Both the position numbers and the translations under genes were made by a program. Shown here one piece after another: positions 42,379 through 53,903 of a DNA stretch of 64,000 nt (position 1 is its first letter; the number at the start of each line of letters is the position of its first letter). Below the pieces are notes generated by a model. It saw nothing but the letters and a program-made list of their open reading frames with translations, was not told where the DNA came from and did not search any database. The DNA is from Argyresthia goedartella (taxonomy: Eukaryota; Arthropoda; Insecta; Lepidoptera; Argyresthiidae), in assembly GCA_949825045.1 (NCBI GenBank), contig OX463807.1:40010749-40074748 (forward strand), written 5' to 3'.

Positions 42379-45300
42379 ACAGACAGAAGCTTAACTACGA
42401 GATGAGGTTTATATGCAGCCAACACACAAACCTAACATTCGTTGATGTAAACTGAAACAAACGCAGACCAACTCCAATAATGTATAATATGCAACTGTGT
42501 AGACTAATTTTAGGAGAAATATTACCACCAGTTTGTGAAATTAAGTTCTCACATAATATAGTCAACAAGACATATAGCCATCAAATTGACCAATCTACCC
42601 AGACTGAAAGAAACAACGAAGAAACAAACATTTACAAACATCAGACTAGTAGTAGAGAGTTTTTTCGATTATAATAAGATTAGTATAATCCATCAAAATA
42701 TAAATGGCCTAATAACGAGCTAATGGTACATTTAAATGATCTTGCGAGTAAAAATACAGATATAGATGTAGTATGTGTTACCGAACATAATATGACAAAA
42801 AGTGACCAGAATCAATTGACAATACCTTACTATACATTAGCTTCATGTTTCAGTAAGAAAAACCGTCGCGGCGGGTCGTGCATACTTATAAAAATACCCA
42901 TACATTTAGAGAAATTAAATCTATAAATAAACACAATGTTTCTAATGTCTTCGAATGTAGTGCTGTTGAACTAACTGAACATAAAATTATTATAGTATGC
43001 ATCTATAGAGTCCCGTTGTATGACAATAAGTCATTCAAAACTTTTTTCTGCACCTTTAACGATATCTTACATGATTTCGTATACGAATCTAACAAAAAGA
43101 TTATTATATGTGGTGACTTCAACATTGATTTGCTTACAATAAATAAAAACAGCACACGTTTCAAAAAGTTAAATATGAGCTACAATCTAAAAACTGAAAT
43201 CAATCAGCCTACCAGATTTGCAAGTAAAACGTGCCTAGACAATATAATTCACAATATTCATAGATGCAAGAGTGAGGTATTAGAGTTCGCCCTATCAGAT
43301 CACTCCGCTCAACTATTGGAATGCCCTGTAAAGAAAAGCTATTCTCTCAAAACATGGCATGTCCTGAAACGTGACTATAGTGACGAGAATATGTTAAAAT
43401 TTGCGAAACATCTAAATTCCATATCTTTTCACCAAGTATATCAATCTGACGATCCAAACTATGATTTTAAGGAGTTTTATGATATGTTCGTCTTACTTTA
43501 CAAGCTTTGTTTTCCAGTGATAAAAGTCAAATTTTCGTTATTGCGCAAACAAAAGTGGATATCTAAAGGAATTCGGCTATGTTGCAAACGGAAAAGAGCA
43601 CTGCTATGGAAATTTAGACGAAACCGCACTGAGGAAAATAGAGAAGCATTTAAAAAATATGCAAAAAAGATAAAAAATATTATGAAACTGACACAAAAAT
43701 GTCAAAACAACTATAGAATCCTAAATGCTGACAACAAATGTAAAGAAACTTGGAATATTATTGAAAATCTCAAATAAACGTGCCAAAAGAATATATTAAG
43801 AGAATCAATCACAACGGTGACAATTTTACAAACCCCATGGACATAGCTGAATTATTTAATAACTTTTTTATTGACATAACGATAATTCAATTGACAAGAG
43901 GACTAATAATAATATTAATGAATCAAATCTGACATCTAACAATAACATGACTGTTCCTAATTTGACACCTAATAATAATAATGAACCTAATCTGACATCT
44001 CCTAATAACAATAATACCTCTTTATCAATCAATAAATGTAATTCAATATTTTTAAAGCCAGTGACATCCTTTGAGATTTTCCAAATAATTAAATCATTAA
44101 AAAATACTAACAGTGCCGGCTATGATGAAATAACAACTAAGGTGTTAAAATACGTGGTTCTAATAATCTGTCCCATCCTGAGTCATATAATTAATAAATG
44201 CATGGAACTCGGCATGTTTCCAAATGAACTTAAGACCTCAATAGTTAAACCTCTTTTTAAAAAGGAAGATAAACAGAATATGAATTTCTATCGGCCTATT
44301 GCATTGATACCCATTTTTGCCAAAATATTTGAAAAGGTGATGTACATAAATATTTATGGATACTTTGAAAATCAAAATCTATTCGCACCAGAACAAAAAG
44401 GGTTCCGGAAAACCAAAACCATAAATATGGCTATTTATGATTTTCTTAGTAAAATTATTGCTAACGTAGACATAAGAAATCCTGTAGTAACGATATTCAT
44501 GGACATGAGTAAGGCCTTTGACTTTGTAAGTCATAAAATCTAATAAGTAAACTATTAAATTATGGAATAAGGGGTAACGCAATAGAACTAATAAAATCAT
44601 ACCTAAATAAAAGACAGTAAATGACACAGATAAATAGGATTTGCACTAAAACAAAACTGGAAAAAACATATATATCAAAAGCTAGAGAGATAGAGTGTGG
44701 GGTACCACAAGGTAGTGTTATGGGTCCATTGCTCTTCTTAACATACATCAACGACTTACCAAATATTATAAACCACCCTATGGTGTTATTTGCGGACGAC
44801 AGTACGGTCATTATACCATGTGCAGATCCAAATGAATTTGAACACGAAATTAATAACACTTTACATAAAATAATTAATTGGCTCAATCAGAATAATCTAG
44901 TTGCTAACATTAACAAAACAAAATTAATGAGTTTTCAAAATAATAATAATACTAATAAAAAATTCAACATAAACTATTCAGGTGAAACTATTGAACAAAC
45001 TAAAGCAACAAAATTTTTGGGAATTCATATTGACTATAATCTTAAGTGGAAAACACAGGTGGAAACAGTTTGCAAAAAACTATATACGTTTGCGTATGCC
45101 CTATACAAGTTATCAAAAACTGTAAAGGAAGAAGCGGTACTAACGGCATATAATGGTTATGTGGACTCAACACTAAGATTTGGCATCATCTTTTGGGGTA
45201 ACGCAGTAGACAAAGGTTCTGTTTTAATTGCGCAAAAAAGATGTGTCAGGGCCATATGTGGTCTTGGCCGGAGGGATAGCGCTAAGCAACAATTTAAGAG

Positions 45301-45517
45301 GCTCAATATACTTACAGTCCCATCCTTATATATACTTGAGGTAGCAATGTTTGTAAAGTCAATAACACATCTGTTCACTAATTATCAAAGCAGACGACAT
45401 CCCAACAAAATTTGTATGCCTCAACACCAAACAGCTTTATTTCAAAATAGTATTTTTGGGATGGCACCCAAAATCTTTAATAACTTGCCAGAGAGGATTC
45501 GTAACATAGAAAATATA

Positions 45518-46826
45518 CACAGTCAGGTCATAAGTTCTGTCACACAATAAAAACTTTTGAATTTAGAACGCTGGCCACAAAAAAGTTTATTGAATTCGAA
45601 TTTCGAATTTTTCATGAAAATAAAAATGTGTACTTCTTAGAATTTTCCTCATTTTTAAATATGGAGTGGACACTTAAAGAAGACCGTGTCGCAGTTTTTG
45701 CGTTGCATCGTTGCGGTTACGCGCTAATTCAGATTTTCGACTTACTGAAAAATTTGAATATAACCAAAAGATTCGTTTATCGTACCATAAAACGATACAA
45801 TGAAGACTCTAGTGTAGATGACAGGTCAAGAAGTGTTCGCCCTCGTTCTGTTAGGATTCCAGCAGTGATAAAAGCTGTGAAGGCGCGAATTCAAAGAAAT
45901 CCCATACGTAAGCAGAAACTGTTGGCCCTTCAGATAGGGTTAAGCAGGACCACGGTGAAAAGGGTGTTAAATGAAGACTTAGAGCTTAGGGCATATCGAA
46001 GAAAAACAGGACATCGTTTGGACGCTCGTTTAATGGACCTGAGACTGAAGAGATGCCGCGCTTTGTTGAAGCGGTACGCGGGAAAAAAGCATCGGGAAAT
46101 TCTTTTTTCGGATGAAAAAATTTTCACCGTGGAAGAGAGCTACAACAAACAAAATGATAAGGTGTACGCTCACAGCAGTGAAGAAGCGAGCAACCGTATT
46201 CCGCGTGTCCAACGAGGTTATTTTCCATCCTCGCTCATGGTTTGGTTGGGAGTCTCTTATTGGGGCTTAACTGAGGTACATTTTTGTTAGAAAGTCGTAA
46301 AAACGAATGCAGTTGTGTATCAAAATACAGTCCTCAAGAACCTTGTGGAACCTGTTTCTCATACCATGTTTAATAACAGGCACTGGGTATTCCAACAAGA
46401 TTCTGCGCCAGCTCATAGAGCGAAAAGCACACAAGACTGGCTGGCGGCGCGTGAAATCGACTTCATCCGGCACGAAGACTGGCCCTCCTCCAGTCCTGAT
46501 TTGAGTCCGTTAGATTACAAGATATGGCAACACTTGGAGGAAAAGGCCTGCTCAAAGCCTCATCCCGATTTGGAGTCACTCAAGGCATCCTTGATTAAGG
46601 CAGCCGCCGATATTGACATGGACCTCGTTCGTGCTGCGATAGACGACTGGCCGCGCAGAATAAAGGCCTGTATTCAAAATCGCGGGAGTCATTTTGAATA
46701 AACTTTATTACCATAAGAATCTATGTTTTATTAAGTTGATTTTGCTATATAAATGTTTACATAAATAACAAACATGTCTAAATTATTTCATATTGCACAT
46801 GTGACAGAACTTATGACCTGACTATG
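45518..46826 (+). mobile_element. mariner-type DNA transposon (DD37D), complete, TA target
   Basis: Inverted ends of about 28 bases sharing AGTCAGGTCATAAGTTCTGT (45521 onward, and inverse at 46803-46823), flanked by TA at 45516-45517 and 46827-46828. 1,309 bases with one transposase gene. A second copy is at 50510-51461 (-), cut by a gypsy element. Confidence 0.93.
45661..46701 (+). pseudogene. mariner transposase, single in-frame stop
   Basis: 347 codons including stop, starting MEWTLKEDRVAVFALHRCGY. Two helix-turn-helix regions (about residues 10-60 and 80-125, the second with GLSRTTVKRVLNE) bind the inverted ends; then the DDD catalytic core: LFSDEKIF, WVFQQDSAPAH and SPLDYKIW. I count 37 residues between the second and third Asp, matching DD37D (maT-like) mariners. 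The only lesion is TAG at 46288-46290, where copy 2 has GAG (Glu). All else is open. The DDD set is complete. Confidence 0.9.
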
Positions 46827-47148
46827 TATTTCAATTTAAAATAAAACTGCGAAAGCTATTGATTGATAAAATATACTACTCCATATCTGAATACTAATTA
46901 GATAAAAACCTGTGACATAAGGTGCTTGAAATGATTCTGGGCACGCAATTTGATCAATGACGTTTATAATCTGACTTCGAAGACTTTGACATAAATGTTT
47001 GTGACAAAATTATGTACCTATCCATAAATGTGTTAAATATTTGTATGCCTCATGGCATAGAGAGACATAACATTATAATAACAACTAAATGTATACCTAT
47101 GTTCCACAAATAAATGATTTGATTTGATTTGATTTGATTTGACTTGAT

Positions 47149-47945
47149 TCGAATTTGTTCAGTTGCTCTTCGTTTGCGCTTTCCCAGCAGACAACAGCGT
47201 AATCGATCAGGGGAAGAAGAAGAGACTGGGCAAGCGTGATTTTTATCTGACGAGGCAGGAAGGTTTGAAGACGCCTGAGGGAGTGGAAAGTGGCAAAGAC
47301 ACATCTACTAACCTCGCTGAAATGCTCTGACCAGGACAGCTGGTTATCAAACATAACTACTAGATTTTTGGCCTTGGTGCTGTATGAGATCACGGTTACA
47401 TCATAGGTTAAAGGTGTAATAGAAATATGCTGTAACAAGTTAAGGGAGTACCTGGAACCAATAATCATAGCCTGTGACTTAGTGGGGTTGACAAGGAGAC
47501 CATGAGACGAGGCCAAACCCTGATTTTCTCGAGATCGGCATTTAATACTTCTACAGCTGGTGCCATATCACAGGGGGTGAAATGGCGGTATATAATTGGA
47601 GATCGTCGGCGTAGAGATGGTATGATAAGGAGAGGACATCTGAGGTGGAATTGATGAAGATAGAGAAAAGAAGAGGGGAGAGTACACACTGGGGGACTCC
47701 CGCAAAGAGATCACACCACTCCGTTGAAGTTGTCTCCGACTTTATACGTTGCTGGCGACCTCTCAGATAAGAGTCGAACCAGTTAGCAGAGACGGAAGAC
47801 ACGTTCAAGGACTTCAGAATCTCAACGAGAATGTCGAAATCAACGCAGTTAAAGGCGCTGCTGAAGACGAGCAATGCTATTACAGTAAGCTGTTTCTCAT
47901 CCATTGCTTGCTGAATTATTTCTGGGCGGTTTGCCATTCGGGCAA
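47149..47945 (-). pseudogene. LINE RT, upstream part
   Basis: Frames 47937-47551 and 47516-47097 carry LVFSSAFNCVDFDILVEILK, GVPQCVLSPLLFSIFIN, YHLYADDLQLY, then VNPTKSQAMIIGSRYSLNLL and LLPLIDYAVVCWESANEEQ. A shift lies near 47,530. Starts inside the RT (5'-truncated). GVPQC in place of GVPQG is a substitution in the conserved turn. Confidence 0.8.
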
Positions 47946-48174
47946 CTGAAGCAACCTAAATAACCTAACCTACCTCGTTTTTGTGTATGCAGTCCGTAGC
48001 ACGCCGATTTGATCTCAGTTCACAATTTGACGTTTCGACATTGATGGTTTGTAAACTAACGAAAAATATTGCGTTTAAATGTGAACGGCTTTGACAGTTC
48101 ACAATTTCTCAAAAGTTTATAATATCGCGAGTAAGATTATAAACTGTCGGTGTTCAAAATCTAACGGTGACATA

Positions 48175-49282
48175 TACATGTTTATGATGCTGACTATACT
48201 TAATAAAAATCATACAACTTACAACCCATTTACTATAAGCTTGGAGCTGGCGTCGATGATTATCGGTTCCGGCGAGGTATTTTTAATCAAAATATCTGTT
48301 ACATACACGTCGGTATTTATAGATATATGTGATCATTTGGAAGGCTCAAAATATCGCCGCCGACAGGGTACAGCCACGAATTGAAAAGCTCCTTCTCTTT
48401 TCCCGGATTAGGCAACTTGTCCTTGGATTCTAAAAAAAGATTTAACGCAACCCGTGAGTCCCCTGGTCTGGGGCCCATTTCACAAAGTATTGCAACTTGT
48501 GCTACAAGCATAAGCATATCAACTTTATTTGAAAAAAACTCTCGTCTCTATTAATAGTTACAATCCTTTATTTTTACAAACCCCTACGTTTTACGTATTG
48601 CGTGCTAGCACAACTCAACTTACGATGAAATTAATTTAGTTTGTTTATTAGTAACTGCTGTTGCTCGCGACAAAAAAACTCCATAAAAACTTTGAACCCT
48701 TCAGGGGATAATTTTATATCCTACTGCGTCATTGTTTTTTAATGATATTTTATGCAATAAAGGATATAATAATAATAAATAAAAAAAAAACGTTGAAATA
48801 AATTTTCTCGATTTTAAACAAACTGTCTAAAACCGAAGTAAAGAATCTCATACCTACTTTAAAAATGCCTTGCTCTTTACACAAACTTTAAAGCCCCTTT
48901 TAACTTTCTTAGGTTATGAATTTAGATTTTTTTAGCCTTTTAATAAGACCAAAGTTACAAATCTCTTACTTTTAAAATTTATAGCTCTCCATATAAACTT
49001 TGAACCCCTTTTTAACCCCCATAGGGGTAGAATTTTTTTAAATGCTGAAAGTACTTTTTATATTGTAATAAGTAATCTTTCTACAAAGTTTTAAGTCTCT
49101 AGCTCGAAAAAAGTGTTAACATATTTATTTTAAATCAATATTTTACAGTTTAATATTCTAATAACTTAAAGATCATTTATTCAACTAATGCAAAAGGTTC
49201 TACTGCACATATATCAAATAATAATCCAAAAAATAAGTTTAGATCCGCAACGAATTCTTCGTCAGGCGGATACAAAAACAAA
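48175..49282. other. no gene seen; repeat with 'aactttgaacccctttttaaccccc' phrases
   Basis: At 48,686-48,720, 48,885-48,905 and 48,995-49,030 variants of aaactttgaaccccttttaa plus ccccataggggtagaattt recur, a phrase known from lepidopteran dispersed repeats. No coding content. Confidence 0.45.
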
Positions 49283-49591
49283 TCAGCAAACGTCACATAG
49301 AAACCAAAGGTGTAATTTAAAGGTAGACAAAGGGACGCACCGAATCGTAGCTAGCTCAAACGTCGCCACCACACTTGCAGCGGTACCACGTTGAATGGCC
49401 AAAGAAATGAGTTTCACCAGGTACAATCCGGAACGAGGATCACATTCCATCTCGCTGAGACGTCGACTTAATTCCCTGATGAATTTCTTAGCCTCCGTAA
49501 ACCAAGGACCCGCAGTGTCTACTGTAACTGGCACAAATTCGTACATTGGCTCCAAGGCGTCGTTATTTAACGTGCTTAAGCTTAGCCGCAT
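49283..49591 (-). pseudogene. retroelement-type C-terminal domain fragment
   Basis: The - strand frame reads FVPVTVDTAGPWFTEAKKFI, ELSRRLSEMECDPRSGLYLV, then LAIQRGTAASVVATFELA. The combination P-x-x-x-(D/E)-T-x-G-P, L-x-x-R-L...D-x-R-S...L-x-x-x-I-S-x-A-I-Q-R-G-N/T-A is seen at the very C-terminus of retroelement polyproteins in insects and cnidarians. I infer a 5'-truncated retroelement; no RT box is present. It could also be a small host gene exon. Confidence 0.4.
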
Positions 49592-50098
49592 GCTCTGCAG
49601 CCGAGCCAGCGGATCTGAGGGTGTGACTCAGGTGGGACGGCGCAAATGTATGTATGTGTGCACACGTAGCGCACATTCTAACTAGGTTGATTTTTATTGA
49701 AACTACCTAGTATTAGTGCTTCTAGACACAATTGATAAAATACGTATGTTGGGGTTTTTCAAAATTCAACCCCTATCAATCATTTGATGTATTTATTGCT
49801 TTATTAAAAATTGGTGATACACAAGTTATTAACAACCTATGTTTTTTCCAAAATAAAGATTGAATTTTTTTAATTTCAAACTTAGGCTAGATTTTATATT
49901 ATAATGATTAAAAGTAGTTCCACTTTTAATTTACGGTTGTATATCCGACACAACTAATGCTTTTTTTTTAATTACATTTTTGTTTGTGACCACCGTTGCC
50001 GACAACATTAAGCCGTCCATAGTTTCACACGATACGTAATTTGAATGCGAAGTTTTTATGGCAAGAAGTTGAATATTGATTGTGAAGCAAAGTGGCAA
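49592..50098. other. no gene seen
   Basis: AT-rich spacer; no supported frame. Confidence 0.4.
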
Positions 50099-50420
50099 CA
50101 GCGCACAATAGAAAACAACCAATCGTGGAGAAGGTCGTCCCTGATTGCTCCATTTGAATCAGATCAATATATCAATATATATAGATATAGATATACCCAC
50201 TCGGTAAATGTTGATCAGACGGGTTGTGTCATCAGTTAATTGTTGATCCGATGGCAATTGTTGATCGGAACCGTTTTTGTTGATCTAATGTATAACTCTG
50301 CATACAAATGTGGCTCCGCTCGGATCAACAATTGCAAATCCGCTCCGTCAATTGTTGATCTGATTCAAATGGACCAATCAGGGACGACCTTCTCCACGAT
50401 TGGTTGTTTTCTATTATGCG

Positions 50421-50423
<3 letters not shown>
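50099..50423. mobile_element. MITE with ~70 bp terminal inverted repeats
   Basis: Left arm from 50099 (cagcgcacaatagaaaacaa, then ccaatcgtggagaaggtcgt, ccctgattgctccatttgaa) is matched inversely by the right arm ending at 50423 with only two or three mismatches. The interior has five or more copies of the octamer tgttgatc (some inverted). No coding capacity; target duplication not clear, since the right side runs into (TA)n. Confidence 0.85.
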
Positions 50424-50461
<38 letters not shown>

Positions 50462-50470
50462 ACAAAAACA

Positions 50471-50509
<39 letters not shown>
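50424..50509. repeat. two (TA)n microsatellite runs
   Basis: Nearly pure TA dinucleotides at 50424-50459 and 50474-50509 separated by caacaaaaacattta. The mariner copy 2 begins at the last TA. Confidence 0.9.
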
Positions 50510-50513
<4 letters not shown>

Positions 50514-51461
50514 GTCAGGTCATAAGTTCTGTCACATGTTCAATATGAAATAATTTAGACTTGTTTATTATTTATGTAAACATTTATGTAGCAAAATTAA
50601 CTTAATAAAACATAGATTCTTATGGTAATAAAGTTTATTCAAAATGACCCCCGCGATTTTGAATACAGGCCTTTATTCTGCGCGGCCAGTCGTCTATCGC
50701 AGCACGAACGAGGTCCATGTCAATATCGGCGGCTGCCTTAATCAAGGATGCCTTGAGTGACTCCAAATCAGGATGAGGCTTTGAGCAGGCCTTTTCCTCC
50801 AAGTGTTGCCATATCTTGTAATCTAACGGACTCAAATCTGGACTGGAGGAGGGCCATTCTTCGTGCCGGATGAAGTCGATTTCACGCGCCGCCAGCCAGT
50901 CTTGTGTGCTTTTCGCTCTATGAGCTGGCGCAAAATCTTGTTGGAATACCCAGTGCCTGTTATTAAACATGGTATGAGAAACAGGTTCCACAAGGTTCTT
51001 GAGGACTGTATTTTGATACACAACTGCATTCGTTTTTACGCCTTTCTCACAAAAATGTACCTCAGTTAAGCCCCAATAAGAGACTCCCAACCAAACCATG
51101 AGCGAAGATGGAAAATGACCTCGTTGGACACTCGGAATACGGTTGCTCGTTTCTTCACTGCTGTGTGCGTACACCTTATCACTTTGTTTGTTGTAGCTCT
51201 CTTCCACGGTGAAAATTTTTTCATCCGAAAAAAGAATTTCCCGATGCTTTTGTCCCGCGTACCGCTTCAACAAAGCGCGGCATCTCTTCAGTCTCAGGTC
51301 CATTAAACGAGCGTCCAAACGATGTCTTGTTTTTCTTCGATATGCCCTAAGCCCTAGTTCTTCATTTAACACCCTTTTCACCGTGGTCCTGCTTAACCCC
51401 ATCTGAAGGGCCAACAGTTTCTGCTTACGTATGGGATTTCTTTGAATTCGCGCCTTCACAG
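50510..51461 (-). mobile_element. mariner copy 2, right part, cut by a gypsy element
   Basis: Begins at 50510 with the mariner end (catagtcaggtcataagttc) after TA 50508-50509. It stops at 51461 in ...gcgccttcacag, exactly where the gypsy LTR TGTAATGG begins. The remaining transposase N-terminus and the other inverted end should lie past the 3' LTR, beyond the window. Confidence 0.92.
50635..51461 (-). pseudogene. mariner transposase, C-terminal ~275 codons, open
   Basis: From KARIQRNPIRKQKLLALQMG to the stop at 50635 with no break. All catalytic blocks are present (LFSDEKIF, WVFQQDFAPAH, SPLDYKIW) and Glu is kept where copy 1 has its stop. The first three residues of the open frame on the far side come from the gypsy LTR. 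Very close to copy 1 (few substitutions), so both are recent members of one family. Inactivated only by the LTR-element insertion after about codon 72. Confidence 0.9.
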
Positions 51462-52103
51462 TGTAATGGTACACGAGAGTCGGTACATTAGATACTTCAT
51501 TCTGCGTGATAGAGGGCTAGCCCAACGCCGCGCTGTTTTGAATACGAGAATCGGTTCAGATAACGTTTGGGGGTTTTGCGTTGCTTACTGGCAAAGTTCG
51601 CAAAAAAGACGCGTGGGTTCATTCGTGGAATTTCAGTTCAGGTCGAGTTTTTTTGTCGCATTCCTGCGAGATGTGTAGAGATGAGAGCCGATTTGGCTGC
51701 GCGTTGAATAAAATTATGAATAACTAAATAATGAAAGGTTATTATGGAACGGAGAAAGCTATTATGTTGATTGCAAATATACAATTGCGATTGAGGTATG
51801 ATATGGAGGGTCTGACACCTCTATTTTGAATATCATTCTAGAGGTCTTTGCCACGCGCGTCTAAGGTCGGGAAATGCTTAATTAATCGCAACAAGCTTTT
51901 ATTGGTCAGCGATCAACAGATTCTGTGTATCGGCAGTACCAAATGATTTGAGTGATAACCTACGGTTGATCATAGTGAATATGCGTACACACAATTTGTA
52001 GAACGGCGGATCTGCATGGCATGGTTGAAATTGGACCCTGTGTAGTTAGTGATAAGAAGCTTCGCTTGGGCAGAGCGTATTTGCAAAGGACGCATGTGGG
52101 GCA

Positions 52104-52140
52104 TATAAATACCAGAGCGTGGGAGGGGAGTGCATTCAGT
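52104..52140 (+). promoter_or_regulatory. LTR core promoter: TATA box and initiator
   Basis: TATAAAT at 52104-52110 and the arthropod initiator TTCAGT at 52135-52140, with the A (52138) about 34 bases after the TATA start, a normal distance for transcription start in insects. This would make the 3' boundary of U3 about base 52,137. Confidence 0.55.
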
Positions 52141-53147
52141 CTCTGCGTCTAGCCTCTGTGACAGTCGTCTTCACGAGTTCTAAACAGTTTTTGTCTGCCG
52201 TGTTACGCGTCAGAACTATACGAATTTGTGACTGCGAAGTTTCAGTGGGTTTTCGTGAGTGTCTGAAGCGCCGAGATATACCTCGGTTCCTACCTTTATA
52301 TCAACCTACCCCTAATTCCAAAACTATCCTTGGGTCGTTAGGAAAGAACTTTTAAGTCAATGTATCTGAGTCTGAGTCTGGGCTTGGAGCGACCCTAAAT
52401 TCCTTATTCCTTCACCATAGGGTTCCTGGATTGGCTCTTAGGATATTCGCGGGCTAATCCTCTCCTCATTTCCTTTCGAGTAGCGAGCTTTGAAATTCCC
52501 ACACACACAGTCGTTAAACATTCAAGCACATTCAAATCAAACTCAACCATTTTCGAGTGGTGTCGATAATGGACGTGGTATAACACTAGGTTTTTAGACT
52601 AGGCTAGACAGGAGTTTAGTTGCGGCTAAACCTAGGTTGTTAGGGCATAGGGAGACTGTTTGATCGATGAGGTTCCGCGGATGGAAATAACAAATTCAGA
52701 ACAAAGTTAAACCGGTGTCAACACAGTTAACATATACTGTTGATATTTTGACATTTGAGTGTTGTCGGGGACGCGCGAAGAGATCAATTTACAGTCTAAA
52801 GTTCATTGTTTAGGTCCGGGTAGGTGTTTTGCATTGCCTTGGGTCAGATTGGATTCAAGTTGCATTTTTAAATTAAATGTAAATTTCGCTGGATATCTAT
52901 TGTGTAAGTTGAGTCGGTATATATGATTTGGCTCAGCCCAGGACGTGCTGCGGCTAGTGGAATTCATAGTTCGGTATTTATCGAATTATGCACTTCGCTA
53001 TGGTGTGGGTTAGATATCCTAAAACAATAATGCTTGCGTTTCGATAACATCCAGCTCAAATTGCGCAGAGTTGAAGGTTTCAAAACGTTACGGACCTTTT
53101 GAGGTAACCGCTAGTTCAGAACCCATTTCGGAACTCAAATCGCAATT

Positions 53148-53660
53148 GTGTAAACCGGTCTTTTCGGATCGTTATTGCCGTGAACAAAATATATAATTGG
53201 AACCACCACAAGCCGCTACGAGCGAGCACATGAAATATAATTGAGTACTCACGTCGCAAAACTACGACGGATATCTATACTATAACTGTGATCGATCACT
53301 AAAACTAAAACTAAAATTACAACAAAAGATGTTCCAATGCGCTCATATATACAAAAACCAGATGGTGCCATCACATAAAATATAACAACGATCGTTTTGG
53401 CGCAATACACCGCTGACTGATGCGAATTACCGGCTCGCGGACATATATGCTTTCTCTGTCTAACTTGAAACTGTAACTTTCCGAACCAAGCTTCGTTCGA
53501 CTATTGTACGCCTAACAGATTTCTCGATGAACGAGAAATTCAGACTTATCATTCTTACTTACAAAACTTACAGCCGAATCGGGTCCTCTCATTTTGGGAT
53601 AGATAGAATAGACGATCATAGCTACAGTTAGCGGCGGCTCAGACCTTAGCCCTGGGGCCC
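53148..53660 (-). repeat. ~510 bp repeat, inverted homologue of 27985-28490
   Basis: See the partner; homology runs from gtgtaaaccggtcttttcgg on one side to agcggcggctcagaccttag on the other. Confidence 0.7.
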
Positions 53661-53903
53661 GCTACAGATTTTTGTTGCCGAGACCGAAGGATATCCTAGA
53701 TAGTCTGATACCTAGATATTCCTAGATATTCTAAAAGAATCAAGGTCTAACGCGTTACTTTTAAAAATAACACAACGTAGAAACGATTTTAAACAGTTCA
53801 GTTTGTAAATAAGAAATAAGCAAAAAAAGGGCATTGTTTTCAGACGAGCTACGACTAGGAAATAAAAACGTTAGTCGGGTAGCACGAGACGATAGCACGG
53901 GTT

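Larger units (their letters stand above)
42664..46897 (+). pseudogene. LINE ORF2 (endonuclease plus RT), shifts, C-terminus split by mariner
   Basis: Endonuclease: IIHQNINGL (42,690s), VVCVTEHNM, ICGDFNIDLL, ALSDHSAQLL, with shifts near 42,720 and 42,890. RT: NTNSAGYDEITTKVL, YRPIALIPIFAKIFEK, MDMSKAFDF, GVPQGSVMGPLLFL, catalytic VLFADDSTVII, FLGIHIDYNLKWK, with breaks near 43,780 and 44,545. The frame reaches 45517 and, once the mariner and one TA are discounted, continues in phase from 46829 to TAA 46895-46897. So the mariner landed only 23 codons before the natural end. Confidence 0.82.
41687..47148 (+). mobile_element. CR1/jockey-group LINE with esterase-type ORF1, inserted with TCGAA duplication
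   Basis: Flanked by TCGAA at 41682-41686 and 47149-47153. 5'-truncated inside ORF1; 3' end has aataaat followed by (gattt)n at 47115-47148. Contains ORF1 remainder, ORF2 and, near the end of ORF2, a complete mariner. Confidence 0.9.
41020..47945 (-). mobile_element. CR1-like LINE copy, split by a later LINE
   Basis: The 5' part is 47945-47154 and the 3' part 41686-41020. At protein level the right part stops at EEQLNKFE and the left part resumes with the RLQNLGIRF segment, as in the unbroken copy at 21762-22907. Lies wholly between the two arms of the inverted-repeat element. Confidence 0.88.
40846..48174. mobile_element. inverted-repeat DNA element (MITE-like), interior filled by nested LINEs
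   Basis: Left arm 40846-40993 and right arm 48000-48174 are inverted copies: tatgttaccgacagattatg, then gaacaccg, tcgcgatattat, gaactgtcaa, atttttcgttagttta, caaattgtgaact, gatcaa--ggcg in order, with moderate divergence. Outside the inserted LINE only a short spacer remains, so the original element was mostly arms. No transposase; superfamily not assignable. Confidence 0.75.
51462..53666 (+). repeat. 5' LTR of outer gypsy element (3' limit uncertain)
   Basis: Start is firm from the 3' LTR match. The end is a guess at the CTACA near 53,666; because the 3' LTR is cut by the window edge, the LTR could be shorter, with a leader following. No clear tRNA primer site was found. Includes a TATA/initiator pair and a ~510 bp segment related to 27985-28490. 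Confidence 0.5.

Noticed and set aside
46267..46473. Short frames antisense to both mariner transposases
   Set aside because: Shadows of the transposase reading frame, conserved only because the sense strand is.
50240..50548. 102-codon frame with isoleucine/tyrosine run
   Set aside because: Crosses a MITE arm and two (TA)n runs; no coding signal.
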